NCBI RefSeq assembly: GCF_902148855.1
Contig: NC_043969.1
Span: 28,959,853-29,023,852 of the forward strand
DNA: 64,000 bases
Direction of reading: 5' to 3'
DNA from: Sphaeramia orbicularis
Taxonomy: Eukaryota > Chordata > Actinopteri > Kurtiformes > Apogonidae
Within the stretch, counting starts at the first letter, position 1. Each line of letters begins with the position of its first letter. This document shows positions 1 to 12,479 of this stretch, in pieces. Made by a program: the position numbers and the translations under genes. The notes below the pieces were generated by a model. It was not told where the DNA came from and ran no database searches. It saw only the letters and a list, made by a program, of their open reading frames with translations.

Positions 1-830
1 TGATATTTTTGAATATTCACGAGGAGGCATTTTCCCGCCGAAAACAGACAAAGAAGGCAACGCCCCAAGGCATCGATGACTCATCTATATTCATGAGGAA
101 GGCGTTCCAAGCTGGTTTTTGGACAGAACTATAAAAATGAATGAAACCAACTTTTCTCCAGAGCTTTTTCCACCCTTGCTGCTCTCACCTACGCAAAGAG
201 AAGAGCTATCTCCACCTCTTCTGAGCTCTCACCTACGCAAAGAGCTTTCTCCAAGGAGTCTTGACCATCTCCTTGGCTCTCAGAGCTGTTCTATCCTCTA
301 AGCTCTCAAAGAGCTTTATCATCTTCGCTGTTCTCCATCTTCTCCTGGTGAGCTTTCCAGAACCAGCCGCCAGAGCCAGCTGTGAACCTCCTCCAGCCAG
401 CAGAACTTCAGAACTCCAGACCTTCAGGCCTCCAGCGCAAGCACGTCGCTTCACAGCCTGTTCCTGCTTCGAACTACGTCAGAAGACTTCATCCATCCGC
501 CGTCAAGGCCGTGCCAGTTGCTGCATCCGCACCGCAACAACTTGTAAGAAAACTTGCTCCTGATTTATCTGAGTTGGTGTTATTCCAATTTAAGTAGGTT
601 TACCTCAACGTAACCTCACTAACATTATAATATCTTGAATATAGTTGTCTGCCAGCTTAATCTACATATTCTCCTGTCCATAATCTCCTGCTCCTTTGGT
701 TGTATTTGCCTCTTGTCTTTATGTTATTTGTGTGTCTTAGTTTAGTTAATAAAGTATTTATATGTATATAAATCCATTGCCTCAGTTGTGCTTTGTGTAC
801 TGTTATTCACACATGGGTTCATCTGTGCAG
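1..830 (+). mobile_element. possible LTR-like repeat at the window edge
   Basis: A block more GC-rich than its surroundings contains short internal tandem units (repeated CTCACCTACGCAAAGAG around 186-245). It has a poly(A) signal (AATAAA near 750) followed by a short T/G-rich tail. This layout suits the LTR of an old retroelement, perhaps a solo LTR, but no coding part, primer site or target duplication was seen. The family cannot be named and the call is weak. Confidence 0.25.
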
Positions 831-1593
831 TCAACGAACTATCAACCTATGCAAGATTTCCAAATTATTGTTTTGAGTTGATTTAAGTTTAAGTTTGGTT
901 ATAAATCTATAATTAAATTAATCAATAAATCAACACTCAATTAATAAATAATTTGGTATCCTATTCTTGTTACAACATAAATATATTCCACTGCCACCAG
1001 TGAAAATATTATATGCCAATGCTGACATCCAGCCAAGATATCAGTGCATTACTGAAAACAATACTGGTAATATTGGTAATATCATTCATCAAAATGCAAT
1101 GTAATTTTCCTAAGAGATCAACAGCTATGATTATTGTGGTAGAATTTTATGTAATAATAAGCTCTAATTATTATTTTGTCAAGGGTTAACTGTATTTTTC
1201 AGCATTTTGCATATGCTGACTCATATGAAGTCTTTCATAATACTAATCATCATAATCATAATCATAATAAATGCCCCAGCCCTATGTTATGACATTTTTA
1301 GATCATATCATTTGAAGCAGATTTAAAGACTCTATGATTATGAAGGACTGACTGAGTTTCCATGAAGTTTCTTGTGTTCGATGTTATCCTGAGAGGTGGT
1401 GGCAAGTGTGGATGGTTTCTGCAGAGGCTCTGCAGCTGAAAATAGTAAAACATAATTGTTATCAGACCCTTAATAGTTTTACAGCTCAATATAACAAAAT
1501 AAAAGCTCATTTACAGAACAAAAGTCACAGCCCACTGCTAAGTTTTAACTTCTCTCTAACTAATTATTTCTCTGTATCAAGACACAGCTGTAA

Positions 1594-2490
1594 TGTACAG
1601 GAAATATGTAAACAGCATTGAACACACAAAGTTCAGACAAAAGGGCCAACAGCCCAACATGTCAAGTATTTAGTGTGACCTCCTTTGCACGGCACATCTG
1701 GAACTCTTTTGTACAACATGCAATATGCACATTATCAGATTTATTGCACTAATCTGGTGTTTACAATTGCTTCATTCAACACCTATGAAATGTTTCCTAT
1801 TATTGTTTTTTTTTTGTGGTGTGAACAGAGGTCACAGTAAATGTTCCCTTTTACCAGGGAGAAGCCATTTAGTTACTTACTGATGTACTGACTTAAAGTT
1901 ATATTTAACTCTGGCATATATTCCATGTGTGTTTGTTATTGATGTATCTTACGACAAACCCTGAGAAAAAAATATATACAGTAGTGCTTTTAAGTTTGGT
2001 GGTTTAGTAAAGTTATAATAACCACACATACGCATTCCCGAGTCTGTGTATTAAGATACAGTCTGGATATATGGAAAGTACGTGCTGCAGCACAAACTAA
2101 ATTTACAGGGAATAAACAGTTTCTACAAATCAATGTGGTGGCATTTCGTGTGACCCTCCCTCTTAGCATGTCTTTAATCCTTTCGTTTAGGCAATATGAG
2201 ATTTATTGCATTAATTTGCTGATGTTTTACACCAGGTTTCATTCAACAGACGTCAGATGTTTCGAATTGTTTGTTCTGCTTCTTGTCAGGGGGGCAGGGG
2301 TTGAATTGTGACTTCAACCTTTAGACCCCATTTAGTTCAGGCTTTTATGTGTCTTTGTAAAGCTGTGTACATATTTCCTGTATTTTTTTGTTATATCTAA
2401 AGAAAAAATGAAATATATATATGCTTATTTAAATGCAGCAAAAACAACAAAACTATAGGTGACCTAAGTCTTGTGCACAGTACATTATAT
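1594..2490. mobile_element. Tc1/mariner-like non-autonomous remnants
   Basis: Near 2465-2485 the sequence reads, on the minus strand, TACTGTGCACAAGACTTAGG, close to the terminal repeat of a common fish Tc1/mariner family (TGTGCAAAAGTCTTAGGCAC). The motif CAGGAAATATGTA occurs in inverted orientation at about 1596 and 2370. Two diverged copies of an interior segment lie at about 1660-1800 and 2135-2260. No transposase frame was seen. Borders are approximate. Confidence 0.35.
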
Positions 2491-2536
2491 TCATTGTAGC
2501 TCTGCAATAAGATCAAAGAGTAGAATATCAGCTCAC

Positions 2537-2987
2537 CTTGTTGAACAGGTTCCTCATGTGACAGACCCAGAGTGGTGTAAAGTGTAGGGTCTTTGCTCTT
2601 AAGATGAACTATCATCTTTGTACTTGCTACATCTCCTTTCTTCTTCACTTTGTCAATGAGGCAGCGTGCCTTGTCAGCTCTGCTGCTGTTCTCCTCTATG
2701 ATTGACTCTGATTCTCCCTCATTTAAAACACCGTCTTCCAACAGCTCATCCAGGATCTGCTTAATAACCTCTTTGGACACCTTTTCTACAAACTTAGACC
2801 TCACCTTTGCAAGCTGAGAAGCTGAGAAAAGAAATATTTGTCATAGTAACAATGTGCAACATTGACATTTAAAAGACTACAGACAGGCGAAGACAGACGA
2901 CGCATATTTTATATTCACACAAGTGAGGTGTCTGTGGTTTGTAGTAGTGTGTATTTTAGGTATAAATCTTGTCACCTCACCTGCCAT
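2537..2987 (-). CDS. CARD-only gene or 5' fragment of a caspase-1-like gene
   Basis: A CARD is a six-helix death-fold domain that docks inflammasome adaptors and caspases. Coding exon 1 is only seven bases (2981-2987, ATGGCAG, then a GT donor). Exon 2 (2537-2821) completes MAASQLAKVRSKF and a full CARD with the family core ILDELLEDGVLNEGE and ARCLIDKVKKKGD. The exon layout matches the two caspases to the right. A GT donor follows at 2536, but no linker exon or caspase domain is seen between here and position 1; in the paralogues the next exon starts about 130 bases away. Reading through the donor adds a hydrophobic tail ending at 2397. It could be a CARD-only decoy or a decayed gene whose 3' part is lost. 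Intron 1 is only 159 bp, against 1.6 kb in the next gene. Confidence 0.6.
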
Positions 2988-2989
2988 CG

Positions 2990-3754
2990 CTCATAAGCCT
3001 CCTCTTTCTGAGTCATCCACAAGTGAAGTCTTGAGTTTCTGTAATTCACATCCAAATACCTTTCATTTTCCAACATGTAAGGACTAGCACACACATTTTG
3101 CATATCTCACTTCTCTGGAAGTCCTACTTCCGTGTGTGCTTGTTGGTCATAAAGTAGTAAAACAAGTATAACCAGCTTTCCTCCCTTTGTTTCTTTTTGA
3201 AGGTCCTATCATGTGTAGGTTTATATGCAAGGCCTTTAAAAATCATTGCTTGCACTGACAAAACAACCTTATTTAGGGAAGGGACAAAATATACTGTAAA
3301 ACATATGGTCGCTGGTTTATGAAATAAAATACAGCAACAAAGCGACGCAGACGTGAGTAGATTTAAAGCTGCTAAACATTAATTGAAATGTTTGAGTGTT
3401 TTTCCATTCAATATTAAGTGTATCTTTGCTGCTACATTTTAAACATCATGCCAAAGAGGCCTCTAATACTTACCTAATGTCAGTTTATTACAAATAAGAT
3501 TCAATTTTGTATTTGATGAAAGCAAAAGGAAATGGCAAGTGTTGCACTAAATGAGAGGAATTATATATATACATTGAAAAGACGTTCATCACAGAAATAT
3601 TGAAATACTGTAACACAAATATAATTAGAAGAAATGACAGCAAAATCATTATGAATAAGCATATTTACACACATTCCTCAGTATTTCAGTAATAAAAGCA
3701 CAACAAATAAATACAATCACTGCCATAAGAATATGCATACAACAACAGTAAATT
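2990..3754. other. AT-rich intergenic DNA
   Basis: This stretch lies upstream of the first CARD gene, whose 5' UTR and promoter should be here. I see no exon, no clear TATA box and no interferon-type motif comparable to those of the other CARD genes. Confidence 0.4.
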
Positions 3755-4232
3755 TTGTCATATCACTCCAGTCTTAGTGTCTTTGCACTGGCTGCCTGTC
3801 AGTTTCAGGGTGCAGGTCATCTACAGAGCGCTTCATGGTCAGGCACCACTGCACCTAATTGAACTGTTGCATCAGCATGCTCCCATGAGGCCATCGAGGT
3901 CAGCTGATCAGGGTCTGCTGCTCGTCCCCAGTACCAGGCTCAAAACCAAAGGGGAGAGAGCCTTTTCAGCAGTGGCTCCCAGATGGTGGAATGCCCTTCC
4001 ATCTGAGCTACGAGCAGCAGCCTCAGTGGACATTTATAAGAGGCCTCTCAAGACACATCTTTATTCTATTACTTTTATGGGTATTCCTTGACTTTATCAG
4101 GTATTTTAGAATTTCATATTTTATATTTTTGCTCTTTGTATTCTTTTTGTGTGTTGCTACCTTGTGTCTTTTAATCTGTAAAGTGCTTTGTGAGGTTTTC
4201 GCTGTGATAAGTGCTATATAAATAAATTTAAC
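3755..4232 (+). mobile_element. 3' end of an L2/Rex-type LINE
   Basis: The translated end of a LINE reverse-transcriptase protein is visible: LHWLPVSFRVQVIYRALHG, then RLKTKGERAFSAVAPRWWNA and LKTHLY. It is followed by the 3' tail AAGTGCTTTGTGAGG...GTGCTATATAAATAAA that such LINEs carry. It is 5'-truncated, as expected of failed reverse transcription. Confidence 0.75.
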
Positions 4233-5237
4233 TTACTACCTACTTTTTAACAAGTAGTAGCTTATTAGTAAAATTTGACTTTTAATGGATTTATTGAATT
4301 AATATCATGCTTCTGTCTTTTTTTTTTTTTAATTTAAATTTAGTTTAGTTTATTTCAAATATGCATAAAAAACTAAGTAATCCTACTTCCTTCTTACAAA
4401 TGAAACAGATTATAAGAAAACAAAACAAACAAAAAACAAAGCATGACTTCATTTGCACATTTGACAATTAAATGCACCAATTACGCTGATCAATCACAGT
4501 TGACTTTGGAGAAGTCAGTAGATTTCTTCAAGCAATGCGCAAACAGCATATGTAGGCTGATTTAATATTGTGATTCTCATTTTCCTGTCTGTTAGTATCA
4601 ATTCCACCATCTGTCTAGTGTCACATGTAATGTTGTGATAAGCCTTAAGTGTGTATGTGTGTGTCTGTTTCCTGAGATTGAGCAATTTCTGGTAAAGCGG
4701 TGTGTGTGTCAGGTCAGCTTGACCTTAAAATAAGGATGAAAGGAAATTCTCACCAAACTATGGTCAAAACAAAGTCATTAATCTGGTAAAATATTTGGCA
4801 AAGGAGCGTATCACACATGTAGTGAATGGTCAGATTCCTTTTATGGTAGAAAGGATGTGCAGATGTTGTATAACTCTCCTGTATAAAACTCAGTGTCAAA
4901 TTAAGGAGGGAGAGAGAGATCCCTGGATGAGCAAATTCTTGACTCTGTTTTCCTTCTTAACAATTTACAACACATAAATAATGTACAATGCAACAGTTTC
5001 AGACACATTATCTTATGCTATGGAAGGGACGCTATTTGCAAAAGTGTTGCTAGCATTACTCCATACAAAGTTGAACACCTATTCTTGCACAGTCTGTGTT
5101 TTGTTACAGTACATCGATCTTTGGTCAGCATCTGCCTGTTTTTCACAGAGGGACAGTGTTACGTCACAGAAATGTTGGACAGTAACTGGACAGCCAACAA
5201 AGAAGCAGTCAACACAGGTCACATACAGTTACTTCAT
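4233..5237. other. intergenic DNA without recognised gene
   Basis: It contains a fragment of the interspersed repeat that recurs at 7125-7330 (TTTAGTTTAGTTTATTTCAAA near 4340). Nothing else is recognised. Short open frames here show no family signature. Confidence 0.4.
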
Positions 5238-5612
5238 TTATTACCTCCGCCAAGGAGGTTATGTTTTTGCCAGGGTTTGTTTGTCTGTCTGTTTGTCTGT
5301 CCGTTAGTGTGCAACATAACTCAAAAAGTCATGGACAGATTTTGATGAAATTTTCAGGGTTTGTTGGAAATGGGATAAGGAAGAAATGATTAAATTTTGG
5401 TGGTGATCGGGGGTGGGGGGCCCACGGGGGGGGCGCAGACCAGAAAATTTCATCAAAATCTGTCCATAACTTTTTGAGTTATGTTGCACACTAACGGACA
5501 GACAAACAGACAGACAGACAAACAAACCCTGGCAAAAACACAACCTCCTTGGCGTGGGGGGGCAGGCACTGATCAGCCTTGGCGGAGGTCTGCGCTCTCC
5601 GAGTGCTTCTAG
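5238..5612. repeat. fold-back repeat with about 115-bp inverted arms
   Basis: The arm at about 5244-5358 (CCTCCGCCAAGGAGGTTATG, GTTTGTCTGTCTG, AACATAACTCAAAAAGT) returns in inverted orientation at 5441-5565. A spacer of about 80 bases contains poly-G. Both ends carry the CCTCCGCCAAGG motif or its complement (CCTTGGCGGAGG at 5577). It would fold into a long hairpin as single strand. It resembles a widespread non-autonomous fold-back element; there is no coding capacity. Confidence 0.7.
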
Positions 5613-7050
5613 TTTCATTAATAAATCAAAATGCAGGCCGCTACAAAACACAAAGACCTGAGAAACGTGGTGGAGGCCGGAACCTGAAGGTTTTGTGCCA
5701 ACTAAATGAAATTAATAGAATAAAACAGGGCCTAACTGAGCATCTAAATATATTTTTTTTAAAAAAACAAGAAACGTAAAAGGAACACCTAACTTATCTA
5801 CAAACTGCGGTTTTAAAATATACAATGGGTGGCACCAACCAATAACCCCAGTGAGCTAAAAAAAAAAAAAAAAAAAAAGAAGCTACGTGAAATGCAAAAA
5901 TGTATTGGGTGCCCCAGACCCACCTAAGTCCCGAACCTCACACCAAACAGCCTTCAAACAAAAGAAAATGGCTCACACAAAAGAACATGGTGTCAGCAGC
6001 AGGAAGACGAAGAAAAGAGGGGGATGAAGTCCTCAGGGGGAAGCTTTTCAAAGGTGACAATTACTCGGATTGGCTGGCTGGAGTCTTGGTGGTCCAGTCC
6101 TAGGTGGATCAGCCTGCCCAGGTGGACACCAATTTGTAATCACCTGTAGGAAAAAAAAAAAAAAAAAAAAAAAAAAGGAAGGCAGGAAAACAGAAAAAAC
6201 ACCACCCTCTGCTGTCTGACATGTAACAGACAGTTTCAAAGCACTGCATGACTTTTGTGAATGTTGCAAAGACAAAAACGTTATTGGTTCACTCTGAGTA
6301 GTGGTTTCACAAATGTTGCAACACCCTTCAGTTTTTAGCAGACTATTTTCATGCAGGTTTCACACCAATAAATAACAGCTTTTTTTTTTTGGGGGGGGGG
6401 GGGGGGGGGACTTACTTTCCTGAAAAGTTCATCAATGTCATGTTATTGTGGGAGCAGGTGTTGGACACTTCAACACTGTACTGTGGAAAAAAATAGCCTA
6501 TTCTGGTTGAATACAATAAAAGCAAAAATTACTTATTAATAAGATCTTAGCAGTAATAAGAAGCCTACTCTGGGGATTCAGGAACACTGAATATACTATT
6601 TGTCTGTATTATTTTTTTAGACAGTTCTTTCCCAGTTTTTATCTAAACTTTGTTCATGATTGTTTGGTTTATTGTTGAAGCTGTTGCACTTATTGGCACT
6701 GAGTATCTGACTGTCGAAACACTTTGTAAACTGCAGTTTATATAAGTGCCGTATAAATGATGATGATGACTTACTTATTATGCTTTGTGCTCAGTAGTGC
6801 ACTGTAAATGCAACATAGATTATCAATCAATCAATCATGAATAAAGATATAATCCAAAAATAAATACCAAGAGTGAATATACAGGAGCTAACAATCCATA
6901 AATTCAACAAGAACACATGTAAACAATTAGTAAATAAGATTGCTGTGTTACTCTATTGCACAAAATTTAGTGTTGTATTGCATATAATAATGTTTATAAA
7001 GAAGGCTGATGGAAAATGGCACATAAGAGTTTTTAAAGGAATTGAATTGA
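5613..7050. other. intergenic DNA with homopolymer tracts
   Basis: Poly-A tracts lie at about 5860 and 6148-6176, and a T10/G20 tract at 6378-6410. A LINE-like 3' tail motif (ATATAAGTGCCGTATAAATGATG) is near 6740. No gene is recognised. Confidence 0.4.
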
Positions 7051-8113
7051 TGTATATCCACTGAAGAATGCATGCACTATCTTGGAAGCTAATGCAGTGA
7101 AGTCTAACAAAACGACAAATGTTTAGTTGAGTTCAGTTTATTTTGAATATGCAACAAAACATACAAAATAATCCTACCTTACTGCCTAGAAATTAAACAG
7201 ATTTCAAGAAAGCATGAAAACTTATACACATAAATGAAAAAAAGACTTCATTAGCATATTTGAAAAAGGGTGGGAGGAAGTGTAATTTATTTAATCCCAC
7301 TCCTTCTCCACACAACAGTCTATCATGTATCCTCCTATCAGCATAAGGCTGCACAAAAAATCTATTTCCTTTGCAAATTATTCCTAATGTAAATGTTAGA
7401 TGAGATTATTATCCATTTTTAACATGACTGTAAAAAAATATGTATAAAATACAAAAAAAAAAAAAATTAAATTAAATTAAAATAGCATTTGGTTCCTTTA
7501 TTTATAACTTGTTTGCATGCTTACAAATGCATATGCTGGTTGATCACTGTTTCACTCCTAGAACCTACTAGTACGAGGCTGGATAAACAATGAGCGTAAC
7601 TTCTCATATTTAGTAAGAACACACACAGATAATTCAATTTTCCATCAGTCACAGTTAGATCAATGTTTCTCTGCTGGTTTTGTTGATGAGTTAAGCTCTC
7701 GGTATATCACTACTTACTGTCCATCACATGAATAGTGTGACATCAATGGCAGGATATGTTTTCTGTGTGGGCCTGTGCAGCCAAACAAGTCATTTCAGCT
7801 GCAATAATGGTCAAACTCTGTATGTTAGAGGTAATACAAACATTACATGCTGCTTTATACAGCTCTGAAATGGACCTTAATCTGATAGTCATTAGTCAAT
7901 AATTTCAGTAATGATGAGCAAAAACCAATAATTCCACAAATTTACATCTTATTACATCTTCATCCACATAGATAGAGAGCCATGTAGGAATACATGTGTG
8001 TGTATAAATAAATGCTGAGATTTATCTATTAATTTTTGGCCTTCATAAAACATTGGATACACAGTTTGAAAGAGGGTAAAAAATTGTGTGTAAAAGCACC
8101 ACTGAGTCAAGTT

Positions 8114-11100
8114 TCAGATGCCTGGATAAAGGTAGAAATTCTTCAACAGGGTATGTCTATCTTTTGTTGGTATTTGCATTGTGTTTCCATCAGAAAATTT
8201 TGCAACGTCACGTATAATCTGTAAGAAAAAATACACAATAAGATGTAAACAAATGAAACGAGAATTTTTTGTTAACATTACACTCCTGTTTTGTTTCCTC
8301 AAAATTAACATAAGATCATAATGATTGTCATTTGTTAAAGAAAAAACATTACACACGCATGACTTACCAACGTGAAAAGTTCCTCGATGTGTTTCTTGTA
8401 TGCAAAAGTGTTGAAAACCTTAACAGTGGACTGGATCATTATAGAACCTTCAATTGGGCATCTGTATGATTGATTATCTGCAGGATAAAAACCAATAAAC
8501 AAAACACACTTTATTTTTTGTGCAATTATTCTTCACTGGCATCTCTTTTCACTCAAAGTCAACATGATGCTTTTCTTTGCTATGCTCTGAACTTCAATTT
8601 ATGTGATAATATTTGTCAGAAACTGACCTGGGGTGCATGAGAGAAGGGAAGTGAAGTCTCTTTCATTGTGTTTGATTTGCCAACCATCATCCTCTATGCT
8701 GCCTCCGTCAGCAGACAGTTGCTGACTCGACTGTGGAACACCATCACTGGTTACACCTGCATTTCCATCATTACACAAATACACGGATCCTGTTCCCACT
8801 GAAATACATGACATAATGTCAATACACAGAATGTTTTCAGCAAGTTTCAGGTTTTCGTAATGCGTCTATGACAGTAAACACTGATCACCTCCTCTGCAGG
8901 CTTGGATGATGATGACTTTAGGTTTGTTCACCAGTGATGGGCAGTTCTGGGTGCCCAAGTGTTGATAAATGTTGTTGATGAGGAATTCATCTGGTTTTTC
9001 CTCAGTGTAGTCAACACCAAGAACAGCTCCCAGTTTCCCATGTGACATGATGACAACGAACACACTGTCTGTGTGGGCAAGTTTAGAGTGTTGACTAAAC
9101 GACATCAGAGCACTATCGATCTCCTGCAACAAGAACACAAACACAATCAGACAACCACCTGATGTGTCTGTTTTTTTAATCAAATAACAGGCATGTTTTG
9201 CTGAATTTCACATTACCTTTCCAGTGAGGTTTGTGTGTTTCACCACCTCATATCCCAGACTTGAGAGCAGGCGTTCCATGTTTTCCACATCTTTCTTTGC
9301 TCCTTCTCTATCCTCAATTCTCTGATCCTTAAAGTCTATATTGGTTATTAGCAGAGCTATGCGGTTCCCAATGGATTCTTTTGTCACAGGGTAATTCTGA
9401 AAAAAAAAAAAAAAAAGACAATTAGCAAAGAATGCTCTTATGTCTTAACATAAATACTTAAACAGCACAATAAAATGACACCTTCTATTAATGACAGGAC
9501 TATGAAACACTATTAAATGATCTTTTAGCAGTAAACTACAGTTGTTTCTTCTATGTAAATGTAGTAAATAATTAAGACTATATCAGATATTTATCAGTGC
9601 TTTTATGATTAACTAACATCTGGATCATTCTGCTTCTCTATCCAAAATGTATGAGTGGTTGTTTGGAGAGTGTCTGACCAGCTCTGCTCCTTGGGCTCTA
9701 AAACAGAAAAAACAGAACATAAAAATGACATAACTGTTCAGGATTATGTTTGTGTAGTGTAACTGTAAATATGGCAGAATAAAAGTATGTCATGTTGAGA
9801 AGTTATTCTGAAATACATCAGCTCACCAGCAGGATCCTGAAGCGTCAAACCCAGAGTGACAAAAAAATGTGGGTCTCTGCTCTTAAGGTGTGTGATCATC
9901 CTCCTGCTGGCGCAGTCTCCTTTGTTTTTCACTGTGTCGATGAGGCTACGAGCCTGATCAGCCCGGATGGAGTTCCCCTCAACTATTGCCTCTCTCTCTC
10001 CATCGTTTAAGACAAAATCTTCCAAAAGGCCATCCAGGAGTTGACTAATAACTGTTTGGGACACTTTGTCCACAAACTTAGTCCTCACCTTTTGAAGCTG
10101 TTTGTCTGAAAGAAGAAACAGTCATCATGAAATGTCAAGCAAGAACAGGACTTCTTTGGACATCCAGCTACATTCCTGGGTCTCAGCTTAGCAAACGTAT
10201 CCTAAAGAAGGACTGTCACTGAAAATCAGTTGCATCACTTGGGTTTTGGCTTTTTAAAATCAGCCAAAACAAAACTGCTAGAGAAAAATAAGATATTCAG
10301 ATTATGCTCAAGATATCTGAAAGTCTGGAGTTGATGGTGAATGAAAAAGAAAACACTGACACTATAAGTTTTAAAGACCCAAAATCAAGATTGTTAGACA
10401 TTAATGATACATTCACATTTAAAGTAATATCACTTAACTCCCTAACACCAAAATGCTTTAAAATCAGAGAAAAAGAACTAGGCAATATATCAAATTAGAT
10501 TAATTAACTGTGGCTTTGATTTCTGAAAATCAAGATTTTTTTCTTTTTTTTTTTTTTCTTTTGTTTTTAATAATTATGAAATGGTGATTATTCCACTGAC
10601 AACCTGCTTGACTCTTGTAATATAGTGAATATGTTTCTCCAATTATATGAACATATAATATTAGCAAAGCGTATTTCTGCATCATGTTTTATGTATAGTT
10701 CATGTAACCAGAATCCAATAGATAAAAATCATCCATGACACTGGAAAAATTAAATCAAAAAGATTTTTTTTTTTTTTTTGCCCATATCACCCAGCTCTGT
10801 AGAGCTATAATAATTAATCTATGACTTCATTTTTTTTATCAGCTACCACACTGATAATTGAATTGATTCATTAATAGATTAACCAATTATCAAAATAATC
10901 TTTCATTGCAGCTGTGATTAGAATACTAAAGAGGACTTTGTACTAATCTGGGATTCGCTCACTTATTACTGGCATATTGTAAAGTTCTCTATGTTTTAAA
11001 TACCAGTTAAAAAAAAGAACTTAGCCCTAAACAAATGCTACTTACTATTAATGTTTCCTACAGTCATGTCAGTCCTTTGGGTCTTATTCACTTTATCTGT

Positions 11101-11774
11101 AAACAAAGGGCAGGCTACGCCCTCAGTCCACTGAGGGATTTCCCTTCCTACATGTGTAACGGTTTAATCTTTGCAAGAATGGAAATAAAAAGGTGAACAG
11201 TTGAACATTTTCATCCCAGATGTGTTTACTGACTTTGCCTGTAGAAGCTGTTTAGTTGTGGGTTTTGAGTGTGTATGTATTTCAATACTGTGCACATATT
11301 TCCTGTATGAGACACATGCCCATTACAACTCTGCAAAAACAATACAACTAAAGTCTGAGCTGTCTGAGACTTTTGGACAGGACTGTACATGTGACAGTTA
11401 TTCTTAGTTACAGTAATACAGTCAGTTACTTTAATATTCATACAGTTACTTTAAGTTTGTATTTTATTTACATTTTTATATGACTTCACTCCTTATGTGT
11501 AAGTTTTTTTGCTGGTTTGTCTAATTTCTATTGCTCTGCCTTGTAGCCAGTTCTTACATTTCACTGATGAACATATTCCAAATAAACATCTTCATTCCTG
11601 ACTAAACGTAAAATGAGGACGTAGCTGACGGGAAGAAAACGAAAGTAAAATGTCTGTGGCAGAATTCACATAAACACACAGAAAACTTGAGGAAAATTCT
11701 AATCTCTATCCTTCTGTAAGAACAGACTGAGTTATTTGTGTTTGTATGTTGCACTGACACATCTTACCTGCCAT
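8114..11774 (-). CDS. inflammatory caspase, CARD + peptidase C14 (caspase-1-like), copy A
   Basis: Cysteine protease of the caspase-1 group, expected to be recruited to inflammasomes through its CARD and to cleave pro-IL-1 family cytokines or gasdermin in the cytosol. Eight exons join in frame: 11768-11774, 9827-10105, 9618-9697, 9217-9396, 8889-9123, 8628-8798, 8368-8477 and 8114-8218, all with GT-AG introns, giving 388 residues. CARD is about residues 3-92; p20 contains R134 (S1 pocket), SHG with catalytic His210 and QACRG with catalytic Cys258. The p20/p10 linker is rich in Asp (LSADGGS, EDDG), suitable for autoprocessing; p10 ends FYLYPGI. Family length is normal. The loop-3 motif reads QSYRCPIEG, whereas human caspase-1 has VSWRHP. 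Start chosen because the same ATGGCAG mini-exon recurs in all four array genes. No stop or frameshift was seen. Confidence 0.93.
11090..11400. mobile_element. short Tc1/mariner-type MITE remnant
   Basis: The stretch ends in GAGACTTTTGGACAGGACTGTA, a variant of the Tc1/mariner end CAAAAGTCT. It shares the segment CTGTGCACATATTTCCTGTAT with the remnant at 1594-2490. The same sequence is at about 20895-21205, so insertion preceded the segmental duplication. Confidence 0.35.
11632..11650 (-). promoter_or_regulatory. putative ISRE/IRF site in intron 1 of caspase A
   Basis: GAAGAAAACGAAAGTAAAA contains the IRF pattern GAAANNGAAA. It lies about 120 bases downstream of coding exon 1. The same site is kept in copy B, and an equivalent one lies in intron 1 of the CARD-only gene at 24.3-29.2 kb. 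Confidence 0.5.
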
Positions 11775-12126
11775 GGTTCAGCTTTAACTTCAGCTTTAAA
11801 GAGTCCACGTATTGTCTTTTCTGCCTTGTGCTTTCTCCTCCCTGTCCTCTCTCCTCCTTCTCCTTTTTTGCAGGTTCTTCTGGTTCCAGACCTGCCCACT
11901 GTTTGTCCACTGTGTGTGATGTTAGTTGTTATTTTCTTAATCCTCTTTTCTACTTGATCTGAAAACTGGATTTAACGTCAACTCTGTAGAAAATCTGTGA
12001 CATTAGATCAACTCTGGGTTTTAGGTTCCTCAGTGCGAAAACAGTTCAACTCTGGGTCAGTGAAATGTTCTGTGGACTTCCCTTTATCACTGACATACTT
12101 ATTTCAACAAACCCAAGTTTCAGTGG

Positions 12127-12230
12127 ACCTCCTCCTCCTCCTCATAGCCTTATCTCCTCCTCCTCCTCCTCCTCCTCCTCCTCCTCCTCCTCCTCCTCAT
12201 AGCCTTATCTCCTCCTCCTCATACCCTTAT
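12127..12230 (+). repeat. (CTC)n tract with CATAGCCTTAT units
   Basis: A polypyrimidine microsatellite in the 5' flank of caspase A is interrupted by CATAGCCTTATCTCC units, so it behaves partly as a minisatellite. Copy B has only a short version at about 21976-22012. Confidence 0.8.
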
Positions 12231-12479
12231 AAAGACAGTTACGACACACTTTGATGTCGCGGCTCCGCTGATCACGTGGTTCATGTAAATCTGAACAATT
12301 TCAAACCGAGCCAAGCTGTCCTGTTCTCCTATGGGACAGACAGCAGTGAGTGTGTTATCGCACGGTCAGTCTCAAAATAAACCACACACACCCGCTGTTG
12401 CACTACTGTATATTTTTGTGTCAGTTGTGCTTTTGAATAGTGGGGTTGACCCAGTGGTGTAGTCTAGTTTATTCTAGTG

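Noticed and set aside
1298-1510. Possible caspase exon left of the first CARD gene
   Set aside because: Neither the FYLYPG end nor SHG or QACRG motifs are present; the frame has no resemblance to exons 3-8 of the caspases.
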